Notes: a model not told the origin generated them from the letters alone. A stretch of 64,000 bases of DNA from Allobranchiibius sp. CTAmp26 (GCF_017565405.1 NZ_JAGEKR010000017.1:123084-187083); one strand, 5' to 3'. Shown: positions 35,879 through 46,854, counted from the stretch's first letter. A program made the numbers and translations.

Positions 35879-37225
35879 ATGAGTTCGACACGGGGTCTCG
35901 TCACTGTCGCTGACAGCGCGGACAGCTTTGTGCCTGCTCACGATTCGCGTACGGATCCGTTGGCCGAGGTCGGGATGATCTGTGGCCGGTTGAACGCCGC
36001 GCACGCCGACCTGATCGACCTGGTCACCCGCCTCGTCGAGCACGAGACGTGGGCGATCAGTGGGATCCGCTCCCCCGAACACTGGTTGACCTGCTTCGCC
36101 GGCGTCTCCCCCGCCACGGCCCGCGACCTGGTCCGGATCGCCACCCGCAGCACCGAACTCCCCGCACTCCAACGGGAGGTGCACACCGGGCGACTGTCCC
36201 TGGGTCAGGCCGCGGTCGTCGCTGCGCACACCCCGACCGGGTACGACGAAACCGTCGTGCAGCTCGCGGTGCACGCGACCGTCCCGCAGTTGCGCCGGGC
36301 CCTGGTCAAATACGACTTCACCCAGCAGCCCGACACCCCCGACACTCCACCGCAGCCGCCGGACGCGTTGTCCATCGCCGCGCAACCCGCGGAACTGGCG
36401 ATGTGGTTCGACCACGACCGATTCCACCTGACCTACACCGCACCCGCCGACATCGGCGCCCTGGTCCAACAAGCCCTCACCGAAGCCACAGACGCCCTCT
36501 TCCTCGCCACCGCCACCGGTGCCTCGACACCCGATGAACCATCATCCCGGCGGGTGCGGATGGCCGACGCCATGGAACAACTCGCCACCCGGTCCCTGCA
36601 GATCGGCACCACCGACATCGCCGGACGGGCCGAGAAGTTCCGGATCTACCTGCACCTGGACACCACCGGCCAGGGCTGGCTCACCAAACGCGGCGCCCTG
36701 CCACCGCACCTGCTGCGCAAATGGACCTGCGACGGAATGGTCCAGCCCGTCTGGGAAAGAGAAGGGTCACCGGTCAACGTCGGACGCGCCCACCGCATCG
36801 TGCCCCGCCGCACCCGACGCCTCGTCGAAGACCGCGACCGGGGTTGCGCCTACCCCGGCTGCCACGCGATCCACCACCTGGAATGCCACCACATCACCCA
36901 CTGGGCCGACGGCGGTCACACCGACATGATGAACCTGATCAGCCTGTGCCCCCACCACCACGACCGCCACCACACCGGCGACTACACCATCCACCCCGAT
37001 GCGGGCGCCCCCGGACACTTCCGCTTCACCACCCGCCACGGGCACCCCATCGAACCCCTCGCCACCACCCCACCCCACGATCCAGGACCCGACACCGCCG
37101 GACCGCAGCGCTACACCGGACCCACCAACGAGATCCTGCACCTGGACCAAGTCCGCTTCCACCGACGAGGAAGCGGCCCGAGGACGGCAGAGCATCGGAC
37201 CGGCGACGTCGGCGAACCGCCTTGA
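35879..37225 (+). CDS. DUF222/HNH endonuclease domain protein, copy 2 (full length)
   Basis: A 448-residue DUF222-HNH protein, the longer partner of the gene at 5424-6593. The N-terminal 100 residues, the central region after QPDTPD and the HNH part (CAYPGC, LECHHITHW, CPHHHDRHH) are nearly identical between the copies, and the upstream 30 bases are the same. Residues 111-150 (AAVVAAHTPTGYDETVV onward) are absent from copy 1. The C-terminus ends in a different 15-residue tail. The ATG at 35879 is chosen for consistency with copy 1; a TTG four codons upstream is possible. It converges with thiL after 16 bases. Confidence 0.88.
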   Translation: MSSTRGLVTVADSADSFVPAHDSRTDPLAEVGMICGRLNAAHADLIDLVTRLVEHETWAISGIRSPEHWLTCFAGVSPATARDLVRIATRSTELPALQREVHTGRLSLGQAAVVAAHTPTGYDETVVQLAVHATVPQLRRALVKYDFTQQPDTPDTPPQPPDALSIAAQPAELAMWFDHDRFHLTYTAPADIGALVQQALTEATDALFLATATGASTPDEPSSRRVRMADAMEQLATRSLQIGTTDIAGRAEKFRIYLHLDTTGQGWLTKRGALPPHLLRKWTCDGMVQPVWEREGSPVNVGRAHRIVPRRTRRLVEDRDRGCAYPGCHAIHHLECHHITHWADGGHTDMMNLISLCPHHHDRHHTGDYTIHPDAGAPGHFRFTTRHGHPIEPLATTPPHDPGPDTAGPQRYTGPTNEILHLDQVRFHRRGSGPRTAEHRTGDVGEPP

Positions 37226-37241
37226 TGAGGCGAATCCCCGC

Positions 37242-38219
37242 TCATCCGTGGAAGTGGTCCCACCCGCCGGGTTCCTGGGCGGCGCCGTCCAGCGCGACCC
37301 CGGAGCCGGTCGCGACCGTACCGATCGCGCGCCAGCCGTCCGGCAGCACGACGTCGGACGGGAATGTCGCCAGCAGCGTGTGTTCCTCGCCCCCGCGCAG
37401 CACGCAGTCCCAGGCAGCGTCCCCCACCGTCGGCGCGAGAGCATCGACGTGCACCTGAAGGGCATCCGAGCGCAGGTCAAGCCGCACCCCGCTGGCATCG
37501 GCGATCCGGTCCGCATCCCGCAGCAGCCCGTCGCTGATGTCGAGCATGCTGGTGGCGCCCGCGTCCCGTGCGGCGGGGCCCTGCGCGTACGACGGCGTCG
37601 GCCGCAGGTGGTAGTCGACCAGCGGTCCGCGTGCGGCCGGATCCCCCTGCAGCAGAAGCAGACCGGCGCCGGAGCGCCCGAGGGCATCACTCACGGCGAC
37701 CACGTCGCCGACCTGGGCACCACTGCGCAGCACCGGAGCACCGGACACCTCGCCCACCGCCGTGATCGAGACCATCCGCACCCCGGCCGGAGCCGAGGAC
37801 AGATCTCCGCCCAGGACGGCGATGCCCTCCCGCGCGCACGCGTCCGCGATTGCGTACGACAGGTCGCGAGCCCACCGCACAGGGGTCTGCGGATCGGCCA
37901 CCAGGGTGACCACGACGCCGGTGGTGACCCCGCCCATCGAGGCGATGTCGGCCGCGTTCTGAGCGACGCACTTGGTGCCGACGTCGGCGGCGCTCGACCA
38001 CTCGTCCAGCCAGTCACGCCCGAGCACCATCGCGTCGGTGGTGACCAGCACCCGGCCCGACGGCACCGCGAGATACGCCGTGTCGTCGCCAGGCCCCACC
38101 AGCACCCCCGCCGGCGCACCTCCCGGCGGGAGCACCTGCGCCAGGATCTGCGCCTCGTTCAGGTCGGCGAGCACCGTGCCGTCGTTGTCGTCCGCCTGTC
38201 GTCCCCGTCGCCCCGTCAT
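37242..38219 (-). CDS. thiL: Thiamine-monophosphate kinase
   Basis: A 325-residue ATP-dependent kinase making thiamine pyrophosphate from thiamine phosphate. Visible are GPGDDTAYL, TTDAMVLGRDWLDEW, the Mg-binding GTKCVAQNAADIASMGG and GGDLSSAP, and the C-terminal SMLDISDGLLRDADRIA. The ATG at 38217-38219 is preferred; a GTG two codons upstream is possible. It is divergent from the RAM-domain gene, 87 bases apart, in the conserved ddl/DUF3515/thiL neighbourhood. Confidence 0.95.
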   Translation of the reverse strand: MTGRRGRQADDNDGTVLADLNEAQILAQVLPPGGAPAGVLVGPGDDTAYLAVPSGRVLVTTDAMVLGRDWLDEWSSAADVGTKCVAQNAADIASMGGVTTGVVVTLVADPQTPVRWARDLSYAIADACAREGIAVLGGDLSSAPAGVRMVSITAVGEVSGAPVLRSGAQVGDVVAVSDALGRSGAGLLLLQGDPAARGPLVDYHLRPTPSYAQGPAARDAGATSMLDISDGLLRDADRIADASGVRLDLRSDALQVHVDALAPTVGDAAWDCVLRGGEEHTLLATFPSDVVLPDGWRAIGTVATGSGVALDGAAQEPGGWDHFHG

Positions 38220-38306
38220 GGTGACCGCACGGTAGCGTCTGCCCCGGGCCGACGCCGCCGTCGGCTCCCGCCCACGCCGGGCGTCAACGATCCGACGGAG
38301 GCACAC

Positions 38307-38537
38307 ATGGTGCAGGCCTACATCCTCATCCAGGCCGACATGGGCAAGGCCAAGACGGTTGCCGCCACCTGCGCGCAGCTGTCCGGCGTCCTGGCCGCGC
38401 AGGACGTCACCGGTCCGTACGACGTGATCGTGCGTGCCGAGGCCCCCAGCGTCGACGAGCTGGGCAAGCTGATCGTCTCCAAGATCCAGGACGTCGACGG
38501 CATCACCCGCACGGTCACGTGCACCGTCGTCGGCTGA
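38307..38537 (+). CDS. Stand-alone Lrp/AsnC ligand-binding (RAM) domain protein
   Basis: A 76-residue protein consisting only of the Lrp/AsnC effector-binding domain: YILIQADMGKAKTVAATCAQ, DVTGPYDVIVRAEA, KIQDVDGITRTVTC. There is no DNA-binding helix-turn-helix. Such stand-alone RAM proteins are widespread next to thiL/ddl in actinobacteria and probably bind amino acids or pair with full-length Lrp proteins. GACGGAGG precedes the ATG. The last 19 bases overlap the DUF3515 gene. Confidence 0.92.
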   Translation: MVQAYILIQADMGKAKTVAATCAQLSGVLAAQDVTGPYDVIVRAEAPSVDELGKLIVSKIQDVDGITRTVTCTVVG

Positions 38538-38971
38538 CCGGCGGGCTGCTCGCGCTCGCAGCCGCAACCGGTCTCACGGCCTGCAACGGGTCGGACACCG
38601 TCGGTGCCAGCACCGCCGCCCAGGCCGCTTCGCCGGCCTGCACCCGCGCGGCGGCGAACTGGCCGAAGACGGTGGCACAGCAGAAAACCCGCCAGACGTC
38701 CGCAAAATCGAACACCGTCCGCGCCTGGGGAGACCCGGCGATCATCGCCCGTTGCGGAGTGAGCAGTCCCGGGCCGACGACCGACGAGTGCTTCGACGTC
38801 GACGGGATCGATTGGGTCGGACATCAGCTGTCCGACGGATTCCGCTTCGTGACCTACGGGCGGTCACCGGCGATCGAGGTGCTGATCCCCAAGAAGTACG
38901 AGGGGTGGGGCGTCGCGGCGTTCACCGCCGCGGCCCGCACCATCCCGCAGAGCACCCATCGGTGCAGCTGA
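38519..38971 (+). CDS. DUF3515 lipoprotein
   Basis: A 150-residue lipoprotein: MHRRR, a hydrophobic stretch and the lipobox LTAC with Cys22, giving a lipid-anchored extracytoplasmic protein. The mature part matches DUF3515, with a CTRAAANWPKTV segment, an AWGDPAIIARCGV stretch and further Cys, suggesting disulphides. The GTG start lies inside the RAM-domain gene (19-base overlap), so translation is probably coupled. Function is unknown; position beside ddl and thiL is conserved. It converges with ddl. Confidence 0.88.
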   Translation: MHRRRLTGGLLALAAATGLTACNGSDTVGASTAAQAASPACTRAAANWPKTVAQQKTRQTSAKSNTVRAWGDPAIIARCGVSSPGPTTDECFDVDGIDWVGHQLSDGFRFVTYGRSPAIEVLIPKKYEGWGVAAFTAAARTIPQSTHRCS

Positions 38972-38983
38972 GCAGAGCTCTTC

Positions 38984-40117
38984 TCAGCGCAGCCCGACGC
39001 GCCGGGCGAGCGCGAGTTCCAGCAACTCGGTGATCAGGCTCGGGTAGTCCAAGCCGGCCTGGGCCCACACCACCGGGAACATCGACTGCGGCGTGAATCC
39101 CGGCATCGTGTTGATCTCGTTGAGCACCAGGCTGCCGTCGGGGCGGTACCACCAGTCGACCCGTGCCAGCCCTTCGCAGCCGGCGGCCTCGAACGCCCGC
39201 ACCGAGAGCTCACGGATCTCGTCGCGTACGACGTCGGGCAGGTCCGCGGGGCACGTGAGCCGCGCCGAGCCGTCCAGATACTTGGCCTCGAAGTCGTAGA
39301 ACTCGTGCCGCCCGTCGGCGACCTCGATCTCGCCGACCTGGGACGCGCGCGGCGCGTCGGCGCCACGACCCTCGAGCACCCCGCACTCCACCTCGCGGCC
39401 GTCCACAGCGGCCTCGACGAGCACCTTGGGATCGTGCTGGCGAGCGCTCTCGATCGCGGCCCTCAGGCCTGCCGGGTCATCGACCCGCACCACGCCCATG
39501 CTCGAACCGGCACGGGCCGGTTTGACGAAGACGGGCCAGCCGAGAGCGTTGGCGCTGTCCAGACAGGCGGCACTGTCCCGGCGCCACGCCTTGTCGGTGA
39601 TCACGGTGTACGGGCCGATCGGCAGCCCGTTGCCAGCGAAGACCACCTTCATCAGAGCCTTGTCCATCATCACGGCGGACGCGGACACACCGCACCCGAC
39701 GTACCGCACGTCACTGAGCTCCAGCAGCCCCTGCAGCGTGCCGTCCTCGCCGAACGGCCCGTGCAGCAACGGGAAGACCACGTCGACCTCGCCCAGTTCG
39801 CGCGGCGGTGCGCCCGGTTCGAGCACCACCAGCGAACGGTCGGTGGGGTCGGTGGGGAGGGCGACCGCCTGGTCGCCGGACACCTCGGGCGTGCGACCAG
39901 CCGTCAGCTGCAGGGGTTCGGGGTCGTCGGCGACGAGCACCCAGCGCCCGTCCTTGCGGATCCCGATCGGCAGCACGTCGTACCGGCTGCGATCGATGCT
40001 GCGCAGCACGCTGGCCGCAGTGGCGCACGAGACCTCGTGCTCGGACGAGCGGCCGCCGAAGATCAGGGCGACGACAGGTTTGCGCGGCTCCGGGTGTTCC
40101 GGTGTCGAAAGACTCAC
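38984..40117 (-). CDS. ddl: D-alanine--D-alanine ligase
   Basis: A 377-residue ATP-grasp ligase making D-Ala-D-Ala for peptidoglycan. The N-terminal IFGGRSSEHEVSCATA, the FPLLHGPFGEDGTLQGLLE substrate loop, VKPARAGSSMGVVRV of the grasp, and the metal-binding NEINTMPGFTPQSMFP near the C-terminus are all present. The GTG at 40115-40117 (SLSTPEHPEPRKP) is chosen because similarity begins shortly after. It is divergent from the trans-sulfuration gene, 67 bases apart. Confidence 0.96.
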   Translation of the reverse strand: MSLSTPEHPEPRKPVVALIFGGRSSEHEVSCATAASVLRSIDRSRYDVLPIGIRKDGRWVLVADDPEPLQLTAGRTPEVSGDQAVALPTDPTDRSLVVLEPGAPPRELGEVDVVFPLLHGPFGEDGTLQGLLELSDVRYVGCGVSASAVMMDKALMKVVFAGNGLPIGPYTVITDKAWRRDSAACLDSANALGWPVFVKPARAGSSMGVVRVDDPAGLRAAIESARQHDPKVLVEAAVDGREVECGVLEGRGADAPRASQVGEIEVADGRHEFYDFEAKYLDGSARLTCPADLPDVVRDEIRELSVRAFEAAGCEGLARVDWWYRPDGSLVLNEINTMPGFTPQSMFPVVWAQAGLDYPSLITELLELALARRVGLR

Positions 40118-40184
40118 CCACGAACGGTATCCGCCCCGCACCCTGCGTGCGATGCACGCCGCACCGGCGTGCCACGCTGGCCGC

Positions 40185-41252
40185 ATGGCTTCCGAATCCG
40201 GTGATCTCGCCGCCGCGACCCGTCTCATCGGCCTGGGCCGACCGCCGCGCACCCCGGGCGCGGTCGTCAACCAGGGCGTGGAGCTGACCTCGACGTACGT
40301 CGCAGGCGGCGACGTCGCGTACGCGCGCTCGGGCAACCCCACGTGGACGGCGTTCGAGGAGGTGCTCGGATCGCTCGAGGGCGGCCGGGCACTGGCGTTC
40401 GCGAGCGGGATGGCGGCGGTCGCCGCGAGTCTGTCGCTGGTCCCGCACGGCAGCGTGGTGGTAGCGCCGACGCACGCCTACAACGGCACCGGATCGCTGC
40501 TCGACGAAGCCGCCCAGCAGGGCCGGTTCGAGGTGCGCCGGGTCGACGTCGCCGACACCGCCGCCGTCCTCGCGGCGATGAACGGCGCGCAGCTCGTCTG
40601 GCTGGAATCGCCCACCAACCCGATGCTGGAGATCGCCGACCTCCCGACGCTGCTGGCAGCCGCTCGCGAGCACGGAGCGATCAGTGTCGTCGACAACACC
40701 TTCGCCACACCCCTGCTGCAGCAACCGATCGCGCTCGGCGCGGACGTGGTGATGCACTCGGCGACCAAGTTCATCGCCGGCCATTCCGACGTGCTGCTCG
40801 GCGCGACCGTCACCGCGGATCCCGACCTGCAGGCACGCCTCTTCGGTCACCGCGTCCTGCACGGCGCCATCCCCGGCCCGTTCGAGACATGGCTCGCCCT
40901 CCGCGGGCTGCGCACCCTGCAGGTCCGCCTGGACCGCTCGTGCGCGAGCGCCGCCGACCTCGCGCGCCGGCTCGGCGATCATCCTGCAGTGTCCAGGGTC
41001 CGGTACCCCGGCTTCGGCGCGATCGTGAGCGTCGAGGTCACCGGCGGAGCGGCCGCCGCGCGCCGGGTCGAGGACGCCGTCCGCGTCTGGCTTCCCGCGA
41101 CGAGCCTCGGCGGGGTGGAGTCACTCATCGAGCGCCGCCGCCGGATCGTCACCGAACCTGTCACGGTGCCGGAAGAGCTGCTGCGCCTGTCGGTGGGCCT
41201 GGAGGACGTCGAGGACCTGTGGCGCGACCTCGACGCAGCGCTCCGAAGCTAG
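40185..41252 (+). CDS. Trans-sulfuration PLP enzyme (cystathionine gamma-lyase/synthase family)
   Basis: A 355-residue member of the Cys/Met metabolism PLP family. It has [40 protein letters not shown] and the PLP-binding Lys195 in [12 protein letters not shown]. The HSD after the Lys-containing motif and its length (shorter than usual) suit a cystathionine gamma-lyase or gamma-synthase; the exact reaction cannot be read. It is the second such enzyme here, with metZ at 7284. Its TAG overlaps the gpsA stop codon on the other strand (CTAG). Confidence 0.88.
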   Translation: MASESGDLAAATRLIGLGRPPRTPGAVVNQGVELTSTYVAGGDVAYARSGNPTWTAFEEVLGSLEGGRALAFASGMAAVAASLSLVPHGSVVVAPTHAYNGTGSLLDEAAQQGRFEVRRVDVADTAAVLAAMNGAQLVWLESPTNPMLEIADLPTLLAAAREHGAISVVDNTFATPLLQQPIALGADVVMHSATKFIAGHSDVLLGATVTADPDLQARLFGHRVLHGAIPGPFETWLALRGLRTLQVRLDRSCASAADLARRLGDHPAVSRVRYPGFGAIVSVEVTGGAAAARRVEDAVRVWLPATSLGGVESLIERRRRIVTEPVTVPEELLRLSVGLEDVEDLWRDLDAALRS

Positions 41253-42250
41253 GCCTTCTCGTCCTTGCGGGAGCGTGACATTAGCGACTCCACGACCTCG
41301 CTGGGCTTGCGGCCCTCGTGGACGACGGCCGCGACGTTCTCCACGATGGGCACGTCGACGTCCACCGAGCGCGCCAGCTCCAGGATCGAACGACAGGACT
41401 TGACGCCCTCGGCCGTCTGACGGGTGTGCGCCACGACCTCCTCCAGGCTCTTGCCGGACCCCAGCTCGAAGCCGAACGTCCGGTTGCGCGACTTCGGCGA
41501 CGTGCAGGTGGCGACCAGGTCGCCCACGCCCGCGAGACCGAGGAAGGTCGCAGGATCGGCGGTGAGCGCCGTGCCGAGGCGGGCGGTCTCGGCCAGGCCG
41601 CGGGTGAGCAGGCTGGCCATGGTGTTCTCACCCATCCCCATCCCGCTCGCCATCCCGACGGCGAGTGCCACGACGTTCTTGGTCGCTCCGGCCAGTTCCG
41701 TGCCCACCACGTCCTTGCCGAGGTAGGGGCGGAAGTAGCGGCTGGCGCACGCCTCGGCGACCCGGGCGCGCATCCGGGCGCTGGTGGAGGCGACCAGGGC
41801 TGCGGCGGGCTGCTTGGCGGCGATCTCGAGCGCCAGGTTGGGTCCCGAGACCACCACGACGCGGTCGGAGTCGACCCCGCCCGCCTCGCAGATGACCTCG
41901 CTCATCCGCATGGTCGTGCCGAGTTCGATGCCCTTCATCAGCGACACGACCGCGGCGTCGCCCGGGATGCCCGGCCGCCAGTCGGCGAGGTTGTCGCGCA
42001 GGCTCTGTGCGGGGACGGCGATGGCGACGATGTCGGCCCCGTCCATCGCCTCGTGCGCGTCGTCGGTGACCCGGATCCGCTCCGGCAGTCGCAGATCGGG
42101 CAGATAGGCCGCGTTGACCCGGGTGTCACGGATCTCCTGAGCCACCTCGGCGCGACGGGCCCACATGGTGACGTCATTGCCCGCGTCGGCGAGGACGGCC
42201 GCGAACGCCGTCCCCCAACTGCCACTGCCCAGCACCGCGACCCGGCTCAT
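41249..42250 (-). CDS. gpsA: Glycerol-3-phosphate dehydrogenase [NAD(P)+]
   Basis: A 333-residue enzyme reducing dihydroxyacetone phosphate to glycerol-3-phosphate for phospholipid synthesis. It has the NAD(P) loop [30 protein letters not shown] and the catalytic Lys in [12 protein letters not shown]. The ATG overlaps the plsC stop as ATGA; together they supply the precursor and the acyltransferase step. It ends in a 4-base stop overlap with the convergent trans-sulfuration gene. Confidence 0.95.
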   Translation of the reverse strand: MSRVAVLGSGSWGTAFAAVLADAGNDVTMWARRAEVAQEIRDTRVNAAYLPDLRLPERIRVTDDAHEAMDGADIVAIAVPAQSLRDNLADWRPGIPGDAAVVSLMKGIELGTTMRMSEVICEAGGVDSDRVVVVSGPNLALEIAAKQPAAALVASTSARMRARVAEACASRYFRPYLGKDVVGTELAGATKNVVALAVGMASGMGMGENTMASLLTRGLAETARLGTALTADPATFLGLAGVGDLVATCTSPKSRNRTFGFELGSGKSLEEVVAHTRQTAEGVKSCRSILELARSVDVDVPIVENVAAVVHEGRKPSEVVESLMSRSRKDEKA

Positions 42251-43014
42251 CGTCGGCCACCTCTCCGCATGTCGTCGCGAGGATCGTAGCGATCGGCGGG
42301 CACCGGCAACCCGCGAGCGAGCGAGACCTGGGCGGCGATCGCATCCATGAGTCGGTCGGTGGCCGTCGCGAGCACCTCTCGGTCGACGACGCGGTCGGCC
42401 AGGTCGGTCAGATCCACGGGAGGTCCGGCGTAGACCTGCACCCGCTTCGGAGGCACCAGGTGGGGCATCTTGTCGTGATACGCGCGCATGAGCTGCTGGG
42501 TGCCCCAGATGCCGACGGGCACGAGCGGCAGACCGGTCTCCAGGGCCAGTCGCGCCGCGCCGGTCTTGCCCGTCATCGGCCACATCTGCGGGTCCTTGGT
42601 GATGGTTCCCTCGGGCAGCACGCACACGCAGGCCCCCGCCCGCAACGCGACGAGCGCGGCGGCGTACGCGTCGACCGCCCGGGTGGTCTCGCGGTAGACC
42701 GGGATCTGGCCGGTGTTCGCCATGATGCGGCCGAGCGCCGGCGTCGTGAAGAGGGCGTTCTTGGCGAGGAAGCGCGGCGCACGGCCCTGATCCACCAGGA
42801 AGTGGCCGAGGATGATCGGGTCGACGTACGACACGTGGTTGGGCGCCACGACGAACCCGCCGCTCGCCGGGACGTTCTCCAGCCCGCGCCAGTCGGTCCG
42901 CGTCACGCCCCGCAGCACGGGCCGCAGGGTGCGCACGATCCCCCGGTACAGCAGGCTGATGTCGTCGCTCGGGCGTGGATGCCGCACATTTCTCCTAGTC
43001 GTCGCTGCGGTCAT
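42247..43014 (-). CDS. plsC: 1-acyl-sn-glycerol-3-phosphate acyltransferase
   Basis: A 255-residue PlsC-type acyltransferase making phosphatidic acid. The catalytic NHVSYVD (HX4D), FLAKNALF, the substrate-binding [10 protein letters not shown] and LVPVGIWGT motifs are all visible. It is probably a peripheral membrane protein; a hydrophobic N-terminal helix is not pronounced. The GpsA-PlsC overlap and shared pathway make this an operon. It is divergent from cofC, 67 bases apart. Confidence 0.9.
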   Translation of the reverse strand: MTAATTRRNVRHPRPSDDISLLYRGIVRTLRPVLRGVTRTDWRGLENVPASGGFVVAPNHVSYVDPIILGHFLVDQGRAPRFLAKNALFTTPALGRIMANTGQIPVYRETTRAVDAYAAALVALRAGACVCVLPEGTITKDPQMWPMTGKTGAARLALETGLPLVPVGIWGTQQLMRAYHDKMPHLVPPKRVQVYAGPPVDLTDLADRVVDREVLATATDRLMDAIAAQVSLARGLPVPADRYDPRDDMRRGGRR

Positions 43015-43081
43015 TATCCGCGTCGGTCATATCGCACCCCTGGCCGACGCGCGGTGGCTCCTGGTCTGACACGATTCGCCG

Positions 43082-43747
43082 ATGACTGCAGCAGGGAGCT
43101 CCGCCTGGCGACTGGTGGTCCCGGTCAAGGAACGCTCCCGGGCCAAGAGCAGGCTGCGCGTTCCCGACGGGGTCGCGCGCGACGAGCTCGCTGCGGCGTT
43201 CGCCCTGGACACCCTCACCGCCGTCTACGACGTCGTACCGGCCGACCGGGTCTTCGTGGTGACCGACGACGAGCAGCTCGCCGCCTTCGTCGCCACCCGT
43301 CACGGAGGGGTCGTGCCGGATCCGGGCCGCGGACTCAACCCCGCCATCGCCGCGGGACTTGCCGCAGCAACTCCGGACGGGCTGGCCCCCGAGCAGGTGT
43401 GCGCCCCTGGAGCTGTCCTGCTGGGCGACCTGCCGGCACTGTCCCCCGACGAGCTGTCCGCCGGACTGCGGGCGTGCGCGGTCTCCGAGTCCAGCGTCAT
43501 CCCCGATCAGGACGGGACCGGCACCGTTTTGCTCACTCATCACGACCTGCGCCGGATCGTCCCGCGCTTCGGTGCCGGTTCGGCTGCCCGGCACGCCCGG
43601 GTCGCGCGGGTGCTGACACCGGATCTTCCGCGGTTGCGGACCGACGTGGACACCGATACTGCGCTCGCACAGGCTGTTTCGCTGGGCGTGGGGCCGCGGA
43701 CGGCCGCTGTGCTCGGCGTCTGCGCCGCGTCGGCCTCGGTAGGCTGA
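43082..43747 (+). CDS. cofC: CofC/FbiD: phospholactate or phosphoenolpyruvate guanylyltransferase
   Basis: A 221-residue NTP-transferase of the CofC family in coenzyme F420 synthesis, guanylylating 2-phospholactate or, in mycobacteria, phosphoenolpyruvate. It shows VPVKERSRAKSRLR near the N-terminus, VTDDEQLAAF and LLGDLPALSPDEL, with DQDGTGT further on. No clear ribosome-binding site is seen before the ATG at 43082. It implies the cell makes F420, though fbiA/B/C are not in this window. The next gene starts 5 bases after its stop. Confidence 0.88.
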   Translation: MTAAGSSAWRLVVPVKERSRAKSRLRVPDGVARDELAAAFALDTLTAVYDVVPADRVFVVTDDEQLAAFVATRHGGVVPDPGRGLNPAIAAGLAAATPDGLAPEQVCAPGAVLLGDLPALSPDELSAGLRACAVSESSVIPDQDGTGTVLLTHHDLRRIVPRFGAGSAARHARVARVLTPDLPRLRTDVDTDTALAQAVSLGVGPRTAAVLGVCAASASVG

Positions 43748-43752
43748 GCCCC

Positions 43753-43965
43753 GTGCAGGCCAGCATCCACACCTTCGACTTCGACACGGCGCGCGGCTCG
43801 GTGATCACCGACAACGGCCGCGTGCTGCCGTTCGACGAGCGGGTATTCGCCGCCTCCCGGCTGCGCCACCTGCGACCCGGTCAGCGCGTCAGCATCGAGG
43901 TCGGCGCCGGCGAGATCACCCGGTTGTGGATCGTGGGGATCGGCCCCGGCCAACGCATCGGCTGA
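43753..43965 (+). CDS. Small conserved protein, cold-shock-like beta pattern
   Basis: A 70-residue protein (ASIHTFDFDTARGSVITDNG, LRPGQRVSIEVGAG). The pattern of strands resembles an OB/cold-shock fold but lacks the classical RNP motifs. The GTG start follows cofC by 5 bases, suggesting co-translation. I do not recognise a named family. It converges with hup. Confidence 0.6.
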   Translation: MQASIHTFDFDTARGSVITDNGRVLPFDERVFAASRLRHLRPGQRVSIEVGAGEITRLWIVGIGPGQRIG

Positions 43966-43975
43966 CCAGGGCCGC

Positions 43976-43991
43976 CCGCAGAGCGCTGCGG
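43976..43991. terminator. Short hairpin between convergent small gene and hup
   Basis: CCGCAG (43976-43981) pairs with CTGCGG (43986-43991) around a 4-base loop, just after the plus-strand stop and before the hup stop. It is GC-rich but short and has no T-run. Confidence 0.3.
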
Positions 43992-43992
43992 C

Positions 43993-44496
43993 TCAGCGCT
44001 TCGCGGTCCGCTTCGCCGTCGTCGTGGTCGTCTTCTTGACGGCGCTCGTCTTCTTGGCGGGCGTGGTCTTCTTGGCTGTGGTGGTCTTCGCGGCCGTCTT
44101 GGTGGCGCTCGCCTTCGCCGTGCTCTTCTTCGCGGTGGACTTCTTGGCGGCCGTCTTGGTGGCGGTGCCTGCGGTCCCCGCAGCGGCGCGACCGCCGGCG
44201 TTCCCGGTCTTGGGGATCGACTTCGGGTCGGCGACACCGGTCTTGAACGCCGCGCCCGGCTTGAACTTCGGCACCGACGTGCGCTTGATGCGCACGGTCT
44301 CACCGGTACGCGGATTGCGCCCGGTGCGCGCGGCGCGACTGATCTTCTCGAAGGTGCCGAAGCCGGTGATGCCGACCTTCCGACCGGCGGCGACCTCACG
44401 GATGATGATGTCGAAGACACCCTCGACGGCATCGCTGGCGGCCCTCTTGCTGCCCAGCCGGGTCTCCAGGCTCGATACGAGCTCTGCTTTGTTCAC
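43993..44496 (-). CDS. hup: HU-family nucleoid protein with Lys/Ala/Thr-rich tail
   Basis: A 167-residue HupB-type protein. Residues 1-90 are a HU domain: NKAELVSSLETRLGSKRAAS, VGITGFGTFEK and the DNA-contacting arm RTGRNPRTGETVRI. Residues 95-167 are a low-complexity basic tail of KT, KS, KKTT and AKK repeats, like the actinobacterial histone H1-like extensions. It compacts DNA and may be regulated by tail modification. The GTG at 44494-44496 follows GGAGGGG. Confidence 0.95.
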   Translation of the reverse strand: MNKAELVSSLETRLGSKRAASDAVEGVFDIIIREVAAGRKVGITGFGTFEKISRAARTGRNPRTGETVRIKRTSVPKFKPGAAFKTGVADPKSIPKTGNAGGRAAAGTAGTATKTAAKKSTAKKSTAKASATKTAAKTTTAKKTTPAKKTSAVKKTTTTTAKRTAKR

Positions 44497-44770
44497 GTCT
44501 GCCCCTCCAGGGAATCCGCCCGGCTGCTCACCGATCCGGGCACGGCGGCCGGACGTCGTCGTACGACCACCCCTGACGGTAGGACGGTGCAGGCCACCGG
44601 GCAAGCGTTTCCGGGTTCAATCCGCCCGATTCGCAACGGGATTGGCGCGATCACCGCGGAGTAGGTCGTTACCGGAGCCCACCGCAGGATGGGGCGCCTA
44701 TGTGCGGAAACCCATGCAGCACAGAGCTATTCGCCTATCCGTCACGCAACAGCGGTTGACGACAGCACAA
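44497..44770. other. hup-leuD intergenic interval
   Basis: The longest gene-free stretch in the window (274 bases). It should contain the hup promoter. I see no convincing -35/-10 pair, no strong hairpin and no coding frame that starts plausibly. A CCCGTTGCGAATCGGG palindrome lies near 44622-44637. Confidence 0.5.
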
Positions 44771-45367
44771 TCAACCGACCGGCTGGACGCGCGGCTTCCA
44801 CGACGGGCGTTGTTGCTCGAATTCGTCCACCGCGTCAGCGTGTCGCAAGGTGAGGCTGATGTCGTCCAGTCCCTCGAGCAGGCGCCAGCGGATGTAGTCG
44901 TCGACCTCGAAGGCGAAGACGTGCTCGCGCACCGTCACCGTGCGCTCCTGCAGGTCGACGGCGATCTGCAGCCCGGGCTCGTTGTCGAGCAGCTTCCAGA
45001 TCAGTTCGATGTCCTGCTGCTGCAGCTGCGCGGTGAGCAGCCCCGACTTGCCGGAGTTGCCGCGGAAGATGTCCGCGAACCGCGAGGAGAGCACCACCCG
45101 GAAGCCGTAGTCCATGAGCGCCCACACCGCGTGCTCACGCGAGGACCCGGTGCCGAAGTCCGGCCCGGCCACGAGCACCGAACCCTGCGCGTACACCGGG
45201 TTGTTGAGCACGAACGCATCGTCGCCCCGCCATGCGGAGAAGAGGCCGTCCTCGAAGCCGGTGCGCGTGACCCGCTTGAGGTAGACCGCGGGGATGATCT
45301 GGTCGGTGTCGACGTTGCTGCGGCGCAACGGAACGCCGACGCCGGTGTGTCGCACGAATGCATCCAT
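44771..45367 (-). CDS. leuD: 3-isopropylmalate dehydratase small subunit
   Basis: A 198-residue swivelling subunit of isopropylmalate isomerase in leucine synthesis. It has the N-terminal [20 protein letters not shown], the [20 protein letters not shown] loop, and [12 protein letters not shown]. Length and motifs match actinobacterial LeuD. It follows leuC after 13 bases on the same strand, so both subunits come from one transcript. Confidence 0.97.
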   Translation of the reverse strand: MDAFVRHTGVGVPLRRSNVDTDQIIPAVYLKRVTRTGFEDGLFSAWRGDDAFVLNNPVYAQGSVLVAGPDFGTGSSREHAVWALMDYGFRVVLSSRFADIFRGNSGKSGLLTAQLQQQDIELIWKLLDNEPGLQIAVDLQERTVTVREHVFAFEVDDYIRWRLLEGLDDISLTLRHADAVDEFEQQRPSWKPRVQPVG

Positions 45368-45380
45368 GTCGGATCCCTTC

Positions 45381-46787
<1,407 letters not shown>

Positions 46788-46854
46788 GGCGTCCTCCCTC
46801 GTTCGTACTGCTGCGATGTGAGCAGCGTCTCGCCACCTCTGGTGCGGCGAGCTT

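Noticed and set aside
44622..44637. Palindrome between hup and leuD as an operator
   Set aside because: Only a 4-base stem around an 8-base loop; not distinctive in a GC-rich genome.
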